NCBI GenBank assembly: GCA_910578095.1
Contig: CAJTOZ010000024.1
Span: 1-49,227, forward strand
Direction: 5' to 3'
From: an uncultured Muribaculaceae bacterium
GTDB lineage: Bacteria > Bacteroidota > Bacteroidia > Bacteroidales > Muribaculaceae
Length of the DNA stretch: 49,227 nucleotides
Shown: positions 8,214-18,159 of the stretch, piece after piece
How the letters are laid out: each line of letters begins with the position of its first letter
Position numbering within the stretch: the first letter of the stretch is position 1
Translations under genes and position numbers: made by a program
The notes under the pieces: generated by a model
Seen by the model: only the letters and a program-made list of their open reading frames with translations
Database searches by the model: none
What the model was told of the DNA's origin: nothing

Positions 8214-11200
8214 ATGACACGACTCTACGCTCTCATTATCACCATACTCTCCGCTGCGGCCACAGCTGCGGCCCTTCCACTGTCGGGCTACGCCGACCAC
8301 TCGGTGCTCGCCGAGGGACGCTGGGTGAAGATCGCCGTGCCCTCCACCGGCCTCTACCGCATCACACCCGCCCAATTGCGCAACTGGGGATTCTCATCGC
8401 CTGAAAACGTACGCGTCTACGGTTATGGCGGCCGGCGCATCGACGACAAACTTTCCGCCGACACGTATATCGACGACCTCCCGCCGGTGCAGACCTCCGT
8501 ATCGCCGCGAGGAATCACATTCTATGCCGTCGGCCCCGATGAGCTAAGTCTCTCGAGCGACGGCACGCACTTCAACCTGCGCACAAGCCCCTACACCACC
8601 GCCGGCTACTACTTTCTGAGCGAGAACACTGCCCCTGCACGCGAGATACCGCTGTCGGGCGTGGCCGAGGCCACATCTCCCGCCACCACATTCACCGAAG
8701 TGCTGCACCACGAGATAGACCGCGTCACTCCCGGCGAGGCCGGTCCGCTGCTCGTGGGCGAGGAATTCCGCCTCACTCCGCGGCGCGACTTCTCATTCAC
8801 CGCCACCGACCGCGCCGACGGCACCCCTCTGTGGCTTCAATGCGGCTTCCTGGCCGTGACACCATCGGCGGCATCCTATGTTGATTTCGCCATCAACGGC
8901 AACGCGCTGGAACGCAACTCCACCGACCGCATTCCCACCATGTCGTCCTCCGGCTATCAGCACGCCATGATGACCATTGCCACCCACACTTTCGATCTCG
9001 CTTCCAACCCGCAATTCAAGGTACAGGTGAGCCATTCGTCTCCGGCGTCGCCCGTCTACAACGCATGGCTCGACTATCTCACCATCAACTACGAGCGCTC
9101 GCTCGCCATGCCAGCCTCCGGCGCTCTCGAATTCCGCTCCACATCATCGGCGCTGCGCCTCGGAGGGGCGGCATCGGGCGTAGAGGTGTGGGATGTCACC
9201 GACCCCCTCGATATACAGCTCATGCGCACCGGCAGCAGCGGCGCCGACGCCGTGTGGACCAACGACTACACCGGCCTGCGGCATTACGCAGCCTTCTCCG
9301 CCGATGCCACACTGCCCGCACCTGAGTTTGTGCAGACCGTGGCCAACAGCGACCTGCACTCCCATTCAGGCTACGACATGGTGATCTTCACCCCCGGCAT
9401 AATGCGTGCCGCAGCCGAGCGCATAGCCGAGATGCACCGCGCCGAGCCCGACACCATGCGCGTGGCCGTGGTCGACGTGGAGCAGGTGTACAACGAGTTC
9501 GGAAGCGGCGCCCCCGATGTGTCGGCCCTGCGCAAATATCTCAAGATGCTCTTCGACCGCGGCAATGACGCCGGCCACACCCTGCGCTACGCTCTTCTCA
9601 TGGGACGCCCCACCTACGACCACCGGCGCCTCACCTCCGACATGCAGCGCGCCACCTGGCCTGTGCTTCCATGCTGGGTGAACCGCGACGATGAGGATTC
9701 GCTCAGCGACTCCTTCGGATTCGGCACCGACGATTTCATCGCCATGCTCGACGACAACAGCGGCCTGCGCCTCGGAAGCGACCGCATCTGCATAGCCGTG
9801 GGCCGCATTCCGGCCACAACGGCCGCCGAGGCCACGACCATAGTCGACAAGCTCGAGCAGTATGTGCACAAATCATCGGCCACCCCCTGGAAGAACTCCA
9901 TCGTCATGCTCGCCGACGACGGCGATGCGGGAGTGCACATGGAACAGGCCGACAGCCTCGTGACATACCTTATGGAATCGCCCGGCCAGCAGCATATCGT
10001 CACTAAAGTGTACACCGATGCCTACGAGCTCGTGGGCGGCGTGTACCAGCAGGCGCGCGACGACATGTACCGCCGCCTCGACGAAGGCGCCGTGTGGTGG
10101 AACTACATAGGCCACGCCAGCAACCACGGCTGGACCGGAGAAGGCCTCCTGACATACTCCGACATCAACGGCCTCTATCTGCGCAACCTGCCGTTCATCT
10201 ACGCCGCCACCTGCTATTTCCTGCGCTGGGACAGCTCCACAATCAGCGGCGGAGAAATAATGTACAACGAGAGAAACGGCGGCTGCATAGGCATGATCAG
10301 CGCCACGCGCCCTGTCTACATCACCGACAACGGCTACTTCTCCAACGCCATGGGCCGCGCTCTGGCGGCTCGCGGCACCGACGGCTCGTTCATGCGCGCC
10401 GGCGACATCTACCGATGCGCCAAGAACGATCTGCGCAACGACAAAGGCATCATCTCCGACAACAAGAACCGGCTGCGGTACGTGTTCAGCGGCGACCCCG
10501 CCATGCGCCTCGCCACTCCATCCAACATAGTGCGCATCGACAGCATCGACGGCATTCCCTTCCGGCCCGACGACCAGCCCACTCTCGCGGCCATGCAGCA
10601 GGCCACCGTCAGCGGCCACGTGGAAGCTCCCGATGGCACTCCGCTCGCCGATTTCGACGGGACGGTCACACTCGAGCTCTATGATGCCGAGCGTTCCATC
10701 ACCACCCACGGCAACAACGAGGGCAAGGAATTCACCTTCCAGACACAAGGCAGCAAACTGCTGGCGGTGTCGGCGCCGGTGAAAGCCGGACGATTCTCGG
10801 CACGCGTGGCCATGCCGGCCGACATCAGCGACAATTTCCGGCCCGCCACACTCAACTGCTACGCCATCACAGCCGAGGGCGCCAGGGAGGCAGTAGGCGT
10901 GAGCCGCGACCTCTATGTCTACGGCTACGACGAGACAGCCGGCGCCGACACGGAGCCACCGGTCATTGACAGCTACGTCATCAACCACACAAGCTTCAAA
11001 TCCGGCGACGCCGTCAGCACGCACTCGCCGATGGTGCTCGCGTCCATCAGCGACAATATCGGCATAAACATATCATCGGCAGGCATCGGCCACCAGATCA
11101 CCCTCACCCTCGACAGCGCGACCACCTACAGCGATTGCGCCCTGTACTACCGCCCGCACACCGACGGCACCCCGGGCGGCACCGTAAACTACCCGCTGCC

Positions 11201-11615
11201 CGATGTGGCCGCAGGATTGCACACGCTGCGCCTGCGCGTGTGGGACACCTCGGGCAATCCCGCCGAGAGCACCATCGAGTTTTTCGCCAGCCCCGACCAG
11301 GCGCCACAGATATTCGACCTATACTCCGACGCCAACCCGGCCCGCACCACTGCCAACTTCTATCTCACCCACGACGCCCCGGACGCCATGGCCACCATCA
11401 CCGTCACTGTCTACAACATGCTCGGCAACCCCGTGTGGACGCGCACCGAGCACGGCCGCAGCGACATGTTCACATCCACACCCATCACATGGGATCTGCG
11501 CGACGGCTCCGGACGCCGCGTGCCGCGAGGAATCTATGTCTACAGCGCCGGCATATCCGTCGACGGCACCACATTCCGCACGGCATCCCGCAAGCTCGCC
11601 GTAACAGCCTACTAA
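8214..11615 (+). CDS. PorU-like C25 peptidase of the type IX secretion system, copy 1
   Basis: This 1133-residue protein has a signal peptide (1-20), an N-terminal beta domain beginning VLAEGRWVKIAVPSTGLYRI, a C25 gingipain-type peptidase domain and a C-terminal Ig-like/CTD region (TWDLRDGSGRRVPRGIYVYS). The catalytic pair is His634 in YIGHASNHGW and Cys667 in YAATCYF. They are 33 residues apart, the same spacing as His657/Cys690 of Porphyromonas gingivalis PorU. PorU is the outer-membrane sortase that removes cargo C-terminal signals and attaches them to lipopolysaccharide. A second copy with the same layout starts at 12861; rex and a small gene lie between. Whether this copy is the sortase or a specialised paralogue is open. 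Confidence 0.85.
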   Translation: MTRLYALIITILSAAATAAALPLSGYADHSVLAEGRWVKIAVPSTGLYRITPAQLRNWGFSSPENVRVYGYGGRRIDDKLSADTYIDDLPPVQTSVSPRGITFYAVGPDELSLSSDGTHFNLRTSPYTTAGYYFLSENTAPAREIPLSGVAEATSPATTFTEVLHHEIDRVTPGEAGPLLVGEEFRLTPRRDFSFTATDRADGTPLWLQCGFLAVTPSAASYVDFAINGNALERNSTDRIPTMSSSGYQHAMMTIATHTFDLASNPQFKVQVSHSSPASPVYNAWLDYLTINYERSLAMPASGALEFRSTSSALRLGGAASGVEVWDVTDPLDIQLMRTGSSGADAVWTNDYTGLRHYAAFSADATLPAPEFVQTVANSDLHSHSGYDMVIFTPGIMRAAAERIAEMHRAEPDTMRVAVVDVEQVYNEFGSGAPDVSALRKYLKMLFDRGNDAGHTLRYALLMGRPTYDHRRLTSDMQRATWPVLPCWVNRDDEDSLSDSFGFGTDDFIAMLDDNSGLRLGSDRICIAVGRIPATTAAEATTIVDKLEQYVHKSSATPWKNSIVMLADDGDAGVHMEQADSLVTYLMESPGQQHIVTKVYTDAYELVGGVYQQARDDMYRRLDEGAVWWNYIGHASNHGWTGEGLLTYSDINGLYLRNLPFIYAATCYFLRWDSSTISGGEIMYNERNGGCIGMISATRPVYITDNGYFSNAMGRALAARGTDGSFMRAGDIYRCAKNDLRNDKGIISDNKNRLRYVFSGDPAMRLATPSNIVRIDSIDGIPFRPDDQPTLAAMQQATVSGHVEAPDGTPLADFDGTVTLELYDAERSITTHGNNEGKEFTFQTQGSKLLAVSAPVKAGRFSARVAMPADISDNFRPATLNCYAITAEGAREAVGVSRDLYVYGYDETAGADTEPPVIDSYVINHTSFKSGDAVSTHSPMVLASISDNIGINISSAGIGHQITLTLDSATTYSDCALYYRPHTDGTPGGTVNYPLPDVAAGLHTLRLRVWDTSGNPAESTIEFFASPDQAPQIFDLYSDANPARTTANFYLTHDAPDAMATITVTVYNMLGNPVWTRTEHGRSDMFTSTPITWDLRDGSGRRVPRGIYVYSAGISVDGTTFRTASRKLAVTAY

Positions 11616-11630
11616 TTCAAAAATAATTCG

Positions 11631-11638
11631 TAACTTTG
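11631..11638 (+). promoter_or_regulatory. -7 box for rex
   Basis: TAACTTTG ends five bases before the GTG start of rex. No TTTG is seen at -33. The transcript would start at or next to the start codon. Confidence 0.5.
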
Positions 11639-11643
11639 CACCC

Positions 11644-12303
11644 GTGAACACGACAGGCGCCACACATCCCACCGCACACGACTGGCTGCCGGAGCCCACG
11701 CTCCGGCGGTTGCCGTGGTATCTGGCCTATGTGGCCATGCTGCGGCGCGATGGCGTGGAGTACGTATCATCGCGAGGCATCGCCGATGCCATCGGCGTGG
11801 ACGCCTCGCAGATAGCCAAGGACCTCTCCCATCTCGGAGTGCGCGGCAAGACACGCATCGGCTACGAAGTGGCCGCGCTTGAACGCGAGTTGCGCGACTA
11901 TCTCGGCTTCGACACCGGCCACAATGCCGTCATCGTAGGCGTGGGCAGCCTCGGCGGCGCGCTCATCCAGGACCGTGGCCTGCAGCGCTACGGCCTCAAC
12001 ATAGTGGGCGGCGTGGATGTGGACCCCGACCTCATAGGCACGCGCGAAGGCGGCATTGTCATCACCGGCTACGACTCGCTGCCGCGCATAGTCAGCGAGC
12101 ACGATGTCACGGTGGGAATTGTCACCGTGCCCGCGCGGCATGCCCAGAACGCCGCCGACCGGCTCATGGACGCCGGAGTGCGCGCGATATGGAACTTCAC
12201 ACCTTTCCGAATACGTGTGCGCGAGGGCGTAGTCATCACCAACACCTCCATATATTCCCACCTGGCGGTAATGTACAACCGCCTCGACAGCATAGCGAAA
12301 TGA
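11644..12303 (+). CDS. rex: Redox-sensing transcriptional repressor Rex
   Basis: The 219-residue protein has the Rex layout: a winged-helix domain (about 15-85; TLRRLPWYLAYVAMLRRDG, then SRGIADAIGVDASQIAKDLS) and a Rossmann domain with VIVGVGSLGGAL for dinucleotide binding. Rex dimers bind DNA when the NADH/NAD+ ratio is low and release it as NADH rises, controlling fermentation and respiration genes. A GTG start at 11644 is chosen because it lies five bases after a -7 box and the sequence from LPEPTLRRLP matches the family. It overlaps the next start by four bases (ATGA) and so is coupled to the 12300 gene and the second PorU. Confidence 0.93.
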   Translation: MNTTGATHPTAHDWLPEPTLRRLPWYLAYVAMLRRDGVEYVSSRGIADAIGVDASQIAKDLSHLGVRGKTRIGYEVAALERELRDYLGFDTGHNAVIVGVGSLGGALIQDRGLQRYGLNIVGGVDVDPDLIGTREGGIVITGYDSLPRIVSEHDVTVGIVTVPARHAQNAADRLMDAGVRAIWNFTPFRIRVREGVVITNTSIYSHLAVMYNRLDSIAK

Positions 12304-12833
12304 AAACCCTGATTGTACGCTTCGCCCCCGATGGAAAGCCGCAACTGCGGCAAGTGCCGGATTCGGCGCTCCTCACCGGCGGGCGACCGCTGTTTTTAGG
12401 CGAGAACGACACCGAGGCCACATTCACAGTCATGCCCGCCGTGCGCATCTCGCGCCTGGGGCTTGCCATCAGCCGGCGCTTTGCAGCGCGCTACTATGAC
12501 GCCGCCACGCTTGTGGCCCTGCGCATCCCGGCAGTAGGGGCCACCCCCTCCGAAACCGACCTTGTGGCCGACAGCGCCCTCACCGTGGGCGCGTGGATGC
12601 CTGTCCCGGAGGATAGAATATGGAACATCGAGTGTCCCGACGGCACTGCGACAAGATGGCAGGTGGCCGACAACTTCGAGCGGGCCATCGAGGCTGTGTC
12701 AGAACGCTCCACATTCAAAACCGGCGACATCCTGGCGCTCGCCGACTTTTCCACTTGCTTCACCGCCCCCCGCGACAGCCGTCCGGAGTGGGCGCTCAAT
12801 TCCGCCACCACCTTGCACTTCAAAATAAAATAG
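12300..12833 (+). CDS. Small protein, possibly a reduced fumarylacetoacetate-hydrolase-like fold
   Basis: The 177-residue soluble protein starts at 12300, inside the rex stop codon region (ATGA overlap). Its second half has FAH-like features: a short metal-site-like stretch near RRFAARYYDAATLVALRI, then DSALTVGAWMPVP, and SERSTFKTGDILALADFS, which resembles the S...L..GDil segment of FAH enzymes. The usual ExE...D metal ligands are not evident. It may be an inactive relative or a distant fold match; the assignment is tentative. It sits between rex and porU, 27 bases before the latter, so it is in the same operon. Confidence 0.55.
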   Translation: MKTLIVRFAPDGKPQLRQVPDSALLTGGRPLFLGENDTEATFTVMPAVRISRLGLAISRRFAARYYDAATLVALRIPAVGATPSETDLVADSALTVGAWMPVPEDRIWNIECPDGTATRWQVADNFERAIEAVSERSTFKTGDILALADFSTCFTAPRDSRPEWALNSATTLHFKIK

Positions 12834-12860
12834 CTCAGTCACATTTCCAAGCATACCGAC

Positions 12861-15800
12861 ATGAATTTCCGCGCTCTTCTCTTCCTTTTCGCCATCACCC
12901 TCGCATCGGCCGCCTCGGCCGAAAACGGGAACTACGCAGCATCCTCGCGTCTCGCGCAAGGCCACTGGGTGAAAATTCGGATTTCCGACGAAGGCATACA
13001 GGAAATCTCCCACGAACAGTTACGCCAATGGGGATTCGACCGCCCCGAGGAAGTGGCGGCATACGGCTACGGAGGCACCGCACTCGCCCTCGGGCGTCTT
13101 TTCTCCGCACCCACCGACCTCATCCCCACCCCGGCCCTGCACACCACCGACGGACGCATGCTTTTCTACGGCGACGCAGCGGAGCGTTTCGACCTGCGCA
13201 ACTTCGATGCCATAGAGACCGCGTCATCGGAAAACACCACCCTATGGCGCCGCAATGCCGGCGACAACTTCGGCTACTACTTCCTCAGCGATTGCGAAGG
13301 CCCGGCCAAAGGCAGCGTCATAGCCGCGCCGGCATCCCTGAACGATGACGCACCCGCCTATACCGGCCACATTCATGTAGACATCACCGATATCGACCAC
13401 ATCTCGCCCCTGAGCGTGGGCCCGGTGTTCTGTGAGAAAGACTTCACCGATGCCAAGCCCTACGAAATACCCATCTCCATCGTCGACCCCGTGCTCTCGG
13501 AATGCAGTGACGGCGCCACACGCAACGCAGCCCTGGCCTATTATATAGTGGTGAAAAACGGCTCTTGGTCCAATACGGCGCAGGCCACCCACCTCTTCAG
13601 CGGCGACATAGCCTCGCGCATAGCACGCCAGAACCCTGCGCGCCCGCCTCGCTATCAGGCCGACGACTACGTGTGTGCCACCGGTACCGCCCAATTCACC
13701 AACACCACAGCAGCTCCGCTGCGCGACATCACAGGCGCACTCGCCGTGAGCCCCTCGGCCGCGCTCAGTTCATTTGTCCACTACATGGACCGCCATGCGC
13801 TCGCCTATCCCCGCCGCAACCGCTTGCCCGAAGGCACCGCCCAACTCATCCTCCAATATCCCGAGTCGGACAAATCGCGCCCCCTGCGCATAGCAGACGC
13901 CACTCCCTCGCAGCAGCTGTGGAACATCAGCGACCCATGCGCCGTGAGCATCCTTGAGCTGAAGCCCGACGGCGAGGGCGGCGCCTACGCGTCTATGCCG
14001 GCGGCATTCAGCGCAGCCTCTCCCGGACGCCTCATACTCTTCGACACCGAGGCCACCCACCACTCGCCGGAGTTTTGCGGCGAAGTGGCCACGCAAAACA
14101 TCCACGGCAGCGCCACGCCTGACATGGTAATCATCACCACCGATGTCTGCGAGCCCAGCGCGCGCCTTCTTGCCGAAGCCCACGCGCGCATCGATGGAAT
14201 GGACGTGGCGGTGTTCACCAACACGCAGGTGCTCAACGAATTCTCCTCCGGTGCACCCACCCCCGTGGCCTACAGGCGCCTCGCACGCATGTTCCACGAC
14301 CGCGACCCTGAAAAGTTCCGCCACATCCTGCTCATGGGATCGTCGACATGGGACCCGCGCGGCATCACGCAGCACTTCGTTGCCGAAATGCTCCCGCTGC
14401 ACGAATGCGATGTGCCGTCGGCACGCATGATGAGCAACACATGCTACGCATCGGATGTCTACACCGGATGCCTCGACGACTTCGACTACACACAGGGCCA
14501 CCGGGCTAAAATGACTGTTTCGGTGGGACGCATTCCCGCTCGCACTCCCGGCGAAGCCGCATCCATCGTGGCACACACCATCGACTATATGGAAAACCCG
14601 CCATCGGCAGCCTTTTTCCATCGTGCGCTTATGGTGAGCGCCGAGGGCGACGACTACGAGCATTACAACTACTCCGAGGAAATGACCTCCGTGATTGAAT
14701 CCTCCGGAAAATTTGTGGTCACACGTCTGCCAATGATGGCTTATCCGCTATCCAACAACAACCATACGGAATCCAATATGCGTCTGCGCGACTACCTCGG
14801 TGAAGGGCGCGGATTTTTCAGCTATTTCGGCCATTCGAACTACGGCAACTCGCTCGGCAACGGGTTCTACTCCTGCATAATAGCCGAGACCATCGACTAC
14901 GACGTGCCCCCCTACGCTTTCCTGGCCACCTGCAACGCCTTCAACCTCGACAAGGACATGGCGTGCCTCGCCCCCACCATGACAGCACGCGCAGGCGGCG
15001 GAGCCATAGGAGTGGTGGGTGCGGCCCGCAGCGTATTCTCTGACGCCAACCGCCACCTCGGCATAGCCATGGCACGCGCCTACTCCGAAGCTACACAAGG
15101 AGCCACCACCGGCGACATTTTCCGCGAGGCCCACAACTCCGTGATGAACTACGCCACATCGTCGGTGCCCATAAACACCAAATGCTACAACCTGTGCGGC
15201 GACCCCGCCGTGCGCCTCCCCATTGCCGGCGGCGCCGTGCGCCTTATCTCGGCGCAGACCGATGGCGCCGATGAAGTGGCGGGGCTCTCGGTACTGCGCC
15301 TCAGCGGAGAGATCACCGACATTCTCGGCGACAATGTCGACGCCGGTTTCGACGGCAACGTGGAAATAATCGTCTACGACACCCCCGTGGCCGGCTCCGT
15401 ACAGATTCCTTCCGGCACCGGAAACAAGCCCACGCTTGAATTCAGCAACGTGCGCATAGCCACGGCCACCGCCCCGGTGGCCAACGGACAATGGACTGCC
15501 GAAATCTTCATTCCCGAATTCTCCAATCCCGGAAAAACATTCGCCATAAGCGCCGATGCCGTCGCCACCACGCAGGACGCACGCACAGCCCACGGCTATT
15601 TCCGGTCGCTGCCCACCGCTGCAGAGCCGGCGTCCACCGATGGCCTCGACACATCGGCTCCGGAGATCGTAGAAATGTATGTGGGCAGCCCCGATTTCCG
15701 CGACGGCGATGTCACGGGCTCTGCTCCCACGGTGTATGCGCGCATCTCCGTGCCGGCCACCGGCCTCAACATCAACACCGCTCCCCTCTCGGGCCCAACA

Positions 15801-16274
15801 CGCATATCCCTCGACGGCTCCGACAGCCGCAGCAACATCTCCGGCTACATGCAACCCGACGGCGAAGGCTTCATGCTGCTGACGATGCCCTATTCCGGCC
15901 TTGCGGAAGGACGCCACTACGTCACGCTCTCGGCCGCCAACAACCTCGGCATCACATCGGAACGCACCGTAGGCTTCACCGTGGCCGCCACCCAAGGCGA
16001 AGCCACCATATCCGTGGAAGAGCACCCCGCACGCACCTCCGCGACATTCAGCGTAGACCACAACCTGGGCTCCGATGCATCTTACACCATCATCATCGAG
16101 GACCACACCGGCGCCACCGTGAGCACCTGCTCCGGCACATGGGACCTCACGGATGCCGGCGGCACACCCGTGGCCGACGGTGTGTACAGAGCGTATGCCC
16201 TCGTCCGCGACGGGCTGCGCGTAGCCCACACGCAGCCCACGGAAGTGATAGTGGTGAGAGCGGCTGAGCAATAA
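12861..16274 (+). CDS. porU: PorU, C25-family sortase of the type IX secretion system, copy 2
   Basis: This 1137-residue protein has a signal peptide (1-20), an N-terminal domain opening with RLAQGHWVKIRISDEGI, a C25 peptidase domain and a C-terminal Ig-like domain (TWDLTDAGGTPVADGVYRAY). His658 (YFGHSNYGN) and Cys691 (LATCNAF) form the dyad, 33 residues apart and within one residue of the positions in P. gingivalis PorU. PorU cleaves the C-terminal sorting domain of secreted cargo and transfers the cargo to lipopolysaccharide at the surface, held there by PorV. The gene directly before porV is expected to be the orthologue, so this copy gets the symbol. It shares LLMGSSTWDPRG- and FSSGAP-type motifs with copy 1. 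Confidence 0.9.
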   Translation: MNFRALLFLFAITLASAASAENGNYAASSRLAQGHWVKIRISDEGIQEISHEQLRQWGFDRPEEVAAYGYGGTALALGRLFSAPTDLIPTPALHTTDGRMLFYGDAAERFDLRNFDAIETASSENTTLWRRNAGDNFGYYFLSDCEGPAKGSVIAAPASLNDDAPAYTGHIHVDITDIDHISPLSVGPVFCEKDFTDAKPYEIPISIVDPVLSECSDGATRNAALAYYIVVKNGSWSNTAQATHLFSGDIASRIARQNPARPPRYQADDYVCATGTAQFTNTTAAPLRDITGALAVSPSAALSSFVHYMDRHALAYPRRNRLPEGTAQLILQYPESDKSRPLRIADATPSQQLWNISDPCAVSILELKPDGEGGAYASMPAAFSAASPGRLILFDTEATHHSPEFCGEVATQNIHGSATPDMVIITTDVCEPSARLLAEAHARIDGMDVAVFTNTQVLNEFSSGAPTPVAYRRLARMFHDRDPEKFRHILLMGSSTWDPRGITQHFVAEMLPLHECDVPSARMMSNTCYASDVYTGCLDDFDYTQGHRAKMTVSVGRIPARTPGEAASIVAHTIDYMENPPSAAFFHRALMVSAEGDDYEHYNYSEEMTSVIESSGKFVVTRLPMMAYPLSNNNHTESNMRLRDYLGEGRGFFSYFGHSNYGNSLGNGFYSCIIAETIDYDVPPYAFLATCNAFNLDKDMACLAPTMTARAGGGAIGVVGAARSVFSDANRHLGIAMARAYSEATQGATTGDIFREAHNSVMNYATSSVPINTKCYNLCGDPAVRLPIAGGAVRLISAQTDGADEVAGLSVLRLSGEITDILGDNVDAGFDGNVEIIVYDTPVAGSVQIPSGTGNKPTLEFSNVRIATATAPVANGQWTAEIFIPEFSNPGKTFAISADAVATTQDARTAHGYFRSLPTAAEPASTDGLDTSAPEIVEMYVGSPDFRDGDVTGSAPTVYARISVPATGLNINTAPLSGPTRISLDGSDSRSNISGYMQPDGEGFMLLTMPYSGLAEGRHYVTLSAANNLGITSERTVGFTVAATQGEATISVEEHPARTSATFSVDHNLGSDASYTIIIEDHTGATVSTCSGTWDLTDAGGTPVADGVYRAYALVRDGLRVAHTQPTEVIVVRAAEQ

Positions 16275-16332
16275 AACACATCTCAGACCGTTATTATAGA
16301 GAATATTTCTCCACCACCACCCACCATCCACG

Positions 16333-17535
16333 ATGAAATCAACGCTTCGATATATGCTCCTCGTCGGTGCGCTGCTCGCGGCAGCCGCCGCGGCCAACGC
16401 CCAGAAAAACGAGTTCAACCCTGTACAGACCGGCGTCACATCCCTCAACATAGCCCCCGATGCACGCGGTGCGGCCATGGGCGACCTCGGCGCGGCCACC
16501 GAGCCCGATGCCTACTCGCAGTACTGGAACCCGTCGAAATACGCCTTCGCCTACAGCACGGCAGCCGTGTCGCTCAGCTACACCCCGTGGCTGCGCAAAC
16601 TCGTCAACGACATATTCCTGGCCGATGTGGCCGGCTACTGGAAAGTGGGCAGTGGCGACAATCAGGCTCTCAGCGCCTCTCTGCGCTATTTCTCGCTTGG
16701 CGAAGTTGTAAGCTCCGACCAGATCACCGGCGGCGCCGCGCAGAGCATGAACCCCTATGAAATGGCCTTCGACATAGGCTATTCACGCAAACTCAGCGAA
16801 AAATTCTCCATGGGCGTGGTGTTCCGCTACAGCTACACCGACCTTGGATTCAGCGATTCATACGCCGGCGACAACAACACCGGCGCATCGGCTTTCTCGG
16901 CCGACATCTCGGGATATTTCACCACCTATCCCATCATCGGACGCAACGAGTGCCAGTGGTCGTGGGGATGGAACATAAGCAACGTGGGCTCAAAAGTGAA
17001 CCTGCAGAACGGCGAAAATCCGGCATTCCTGCCCACCAACCTCAAACTCGGCACATCGTTCACCTTCCCGCTCGCCGACTACCACAACCTCATGATAGGC
17101 CTCGACCTGAACAAGCTCCTTGTGCCCACGCGTCCACGCGAAAGCGACTACGACATGAACTCCACCGAGGGCCAGCAGGAATATCTCGACGCCATGCAGG
17201 ACTGGCGGGATATGTCCAGCATCAAAGGCATCTTCAAGAGCTTCAGCGACGCCCCCGGCGGCATGAAGGAGGAGCTGCGTGAGATCAGCTGGTCGCTCGG
17301 AGCAGAGTACAGCTACAACAACCAGTTCTTCGCCCGCGCCGGCTACTACTACGAGAACCAGTTCAAGGGCGGCCGCAGCTACTTCGCCGTGGGCGCAGGT
17401 TTCGCCCTCAATGTGCTGCGTCTCGACGCATCCTATATGATGGCCACAGCGCAGAACTCTCCCCTCGACCAGACACTGCGTTTCTCCCTCACGTTCGACA
17501 TGGAAGGCCTCAAGGATATCTTCGGCCGCCGATAA
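16333..17535 (+). CDS. porV: PorV, type IX secretion outer-membrane shuttle protein
   Basis: The 400-residue protein has a signal peptide (1-23) and the PorV pattern: GVTSLNIAPDARGAAMGDLGAAT, then QYWNPSKYAF, and FadL-like barrel strands to a C-terminal LRFSLTFDMEGLKDIFG. PorV receives cargo from the SprA translocon and presents it to PorU. The porU-porV-ispF order is the same as in P. gingivalis, which supports the name. Gaps are 58 bases before and 24 after; no promoter is evident between porU and porV. Confidence 0.92.
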   Translation: MKSTLRYMLLVGALLAAAAAANAQKNEFNPVQTGVTSLNIAPDARGAAMGDLGAATEPDAYSQYWNPSKYAFAYSTAAVSLSYTPWLRKLVNDIFLADVAGYWKVGSGDNQALSASLRYFSLGEVVSSDQITGGAAQSMNPYEMAFDIGYSRKLSEKFSMGVVFRYSYTDLGFSDSYAGDNNTGASAFSADISGYFTTYPIIGRNECQWSWGWNISNVGSKVNLQNGENPAFLPTNLKLGTSFTFPLADYHNLMIGLDLNKLLVPTRPRESDYDMNSTEGQQEYLDAMQDWRDMSSIKGIFKSFSDAPGGMKEELREISWSLGAEYSYNNQFFARAGYYYENQFKGGRSYFAVGAGFALNVLRLDASYMMATAQNSPLDQTLRFSLTFDMEGLKDIFGRR

Positions 17536-17559
17536 CAGGACGCTAAAACACAACAGGCA

Positions 17560-18036
17560 ATGGACATACGCACAGGCAACGGATTCGACGTACACCGGCT
17601 CGTGGAAGGGCGCCGCTGCATCATCTGCGGCGTCGACATACCCCATTCGCGCGGACTACTCGGCCACAGTGACGCCGATGTGGCCCTGCATGCTCTCGCC
17701 GATGCCATTCTCGGAGCGCTCGCCCTACGCGACATCGGCTATCATTTTCCCGACACCGACCCGCAATGGAAAGGCGCCGACTCGCGGCGCCTGCTGCGAG
17801 CCGTCGTAGAAATGGCTGCCTCGCGGGGCTACCGCATCGGCAACGCCGACATCACCATAATGGCACAGGAGCCCAAAATGCTGCCGCACATCGATGCCAT
17901 GCGCGCCAACGTGGCCGCCGATCTCGGCATCGGCATCGACCGCGCATCCGTAAAGGCCACCACCACCGAACGCCTCGGCTTCACCGGGCGCGGCGAGGGC
18001 ATAGCGGCCCTTGCGACAGTTCTGCTCATAGGCTAA
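17560..18036 (+). CDS. ispF: 2-C-methyl-D-erythritol 2,4-cyclodiphosphate synthase
   Basis: The 158-residue enzyme has the full IspF signature: RTGNGFDVHRL with the zinc-binding Asp and His, LLGHSDADVALHALADAILGA with the third zinc His, FPDTDPQWKGADS, and the C-terminal KATTTERLGFTGRGEGIAA. It converts CDP-methylerythritol 2-phosphate to the cyclic diphosphate with release of CMP in the MEP isoprenoid pathway, as a trimer. It is the last gene of the rex-porU-porV unit; its presence there is positional rather than functional. A long hairpin lies between it and the convergent cdd gene. Confidence 0.97.
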   Translation: MDIRTGNGFDVHRLVEGRRCIICGVDIPHSRGLLGHSDADVALHALADAILGALALRDIGYHFPDTDPQWKGADSRRLLRAVVEMAASRGYRIGNADITIMAQEPKMLPHIDAMRANVAADLGIGIDRASVKATTTERLGFTGRGEGIAALATVLLIG

Positions 18037-18121
18037 ACCGCCGCAAAATCCAAAGTGATTCATGCACCGACATTTCGGTTTGGGGCGAACTTTGGGTGCT
18101 TTTGCGGAAATAATATATTAT

Positions 18122-18157
18122 CGGATGGGCTCCAGCAGGCGCAGCAACGCCCATCCG
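18122..18157. terminator. Hairpin between convergent ispF and cdd
   Basis: CGGATGGGC (18122-18130) pairs with GCCCATCCG (18149-18157), starting two bases after the cdd stop. On the minus strand an AT-rich stretch (ATAATATATTATTT) follows, so it best fits the cdd terminator and may also stop ispF transcripts. Confidence 0.6.
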
Positions 18158-18159
18158 CA

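Noticed and set aside
14748..16499. A 583-codon open frame on the minus strand
   Set aside because: It is antisense to porU and porV and results from high third-position GC; the composition is Gly/Val/His-rich and matches no protein pattern. The same holds for long antisense frames at 9873-11024, 28839-30029 and 37736-38980.
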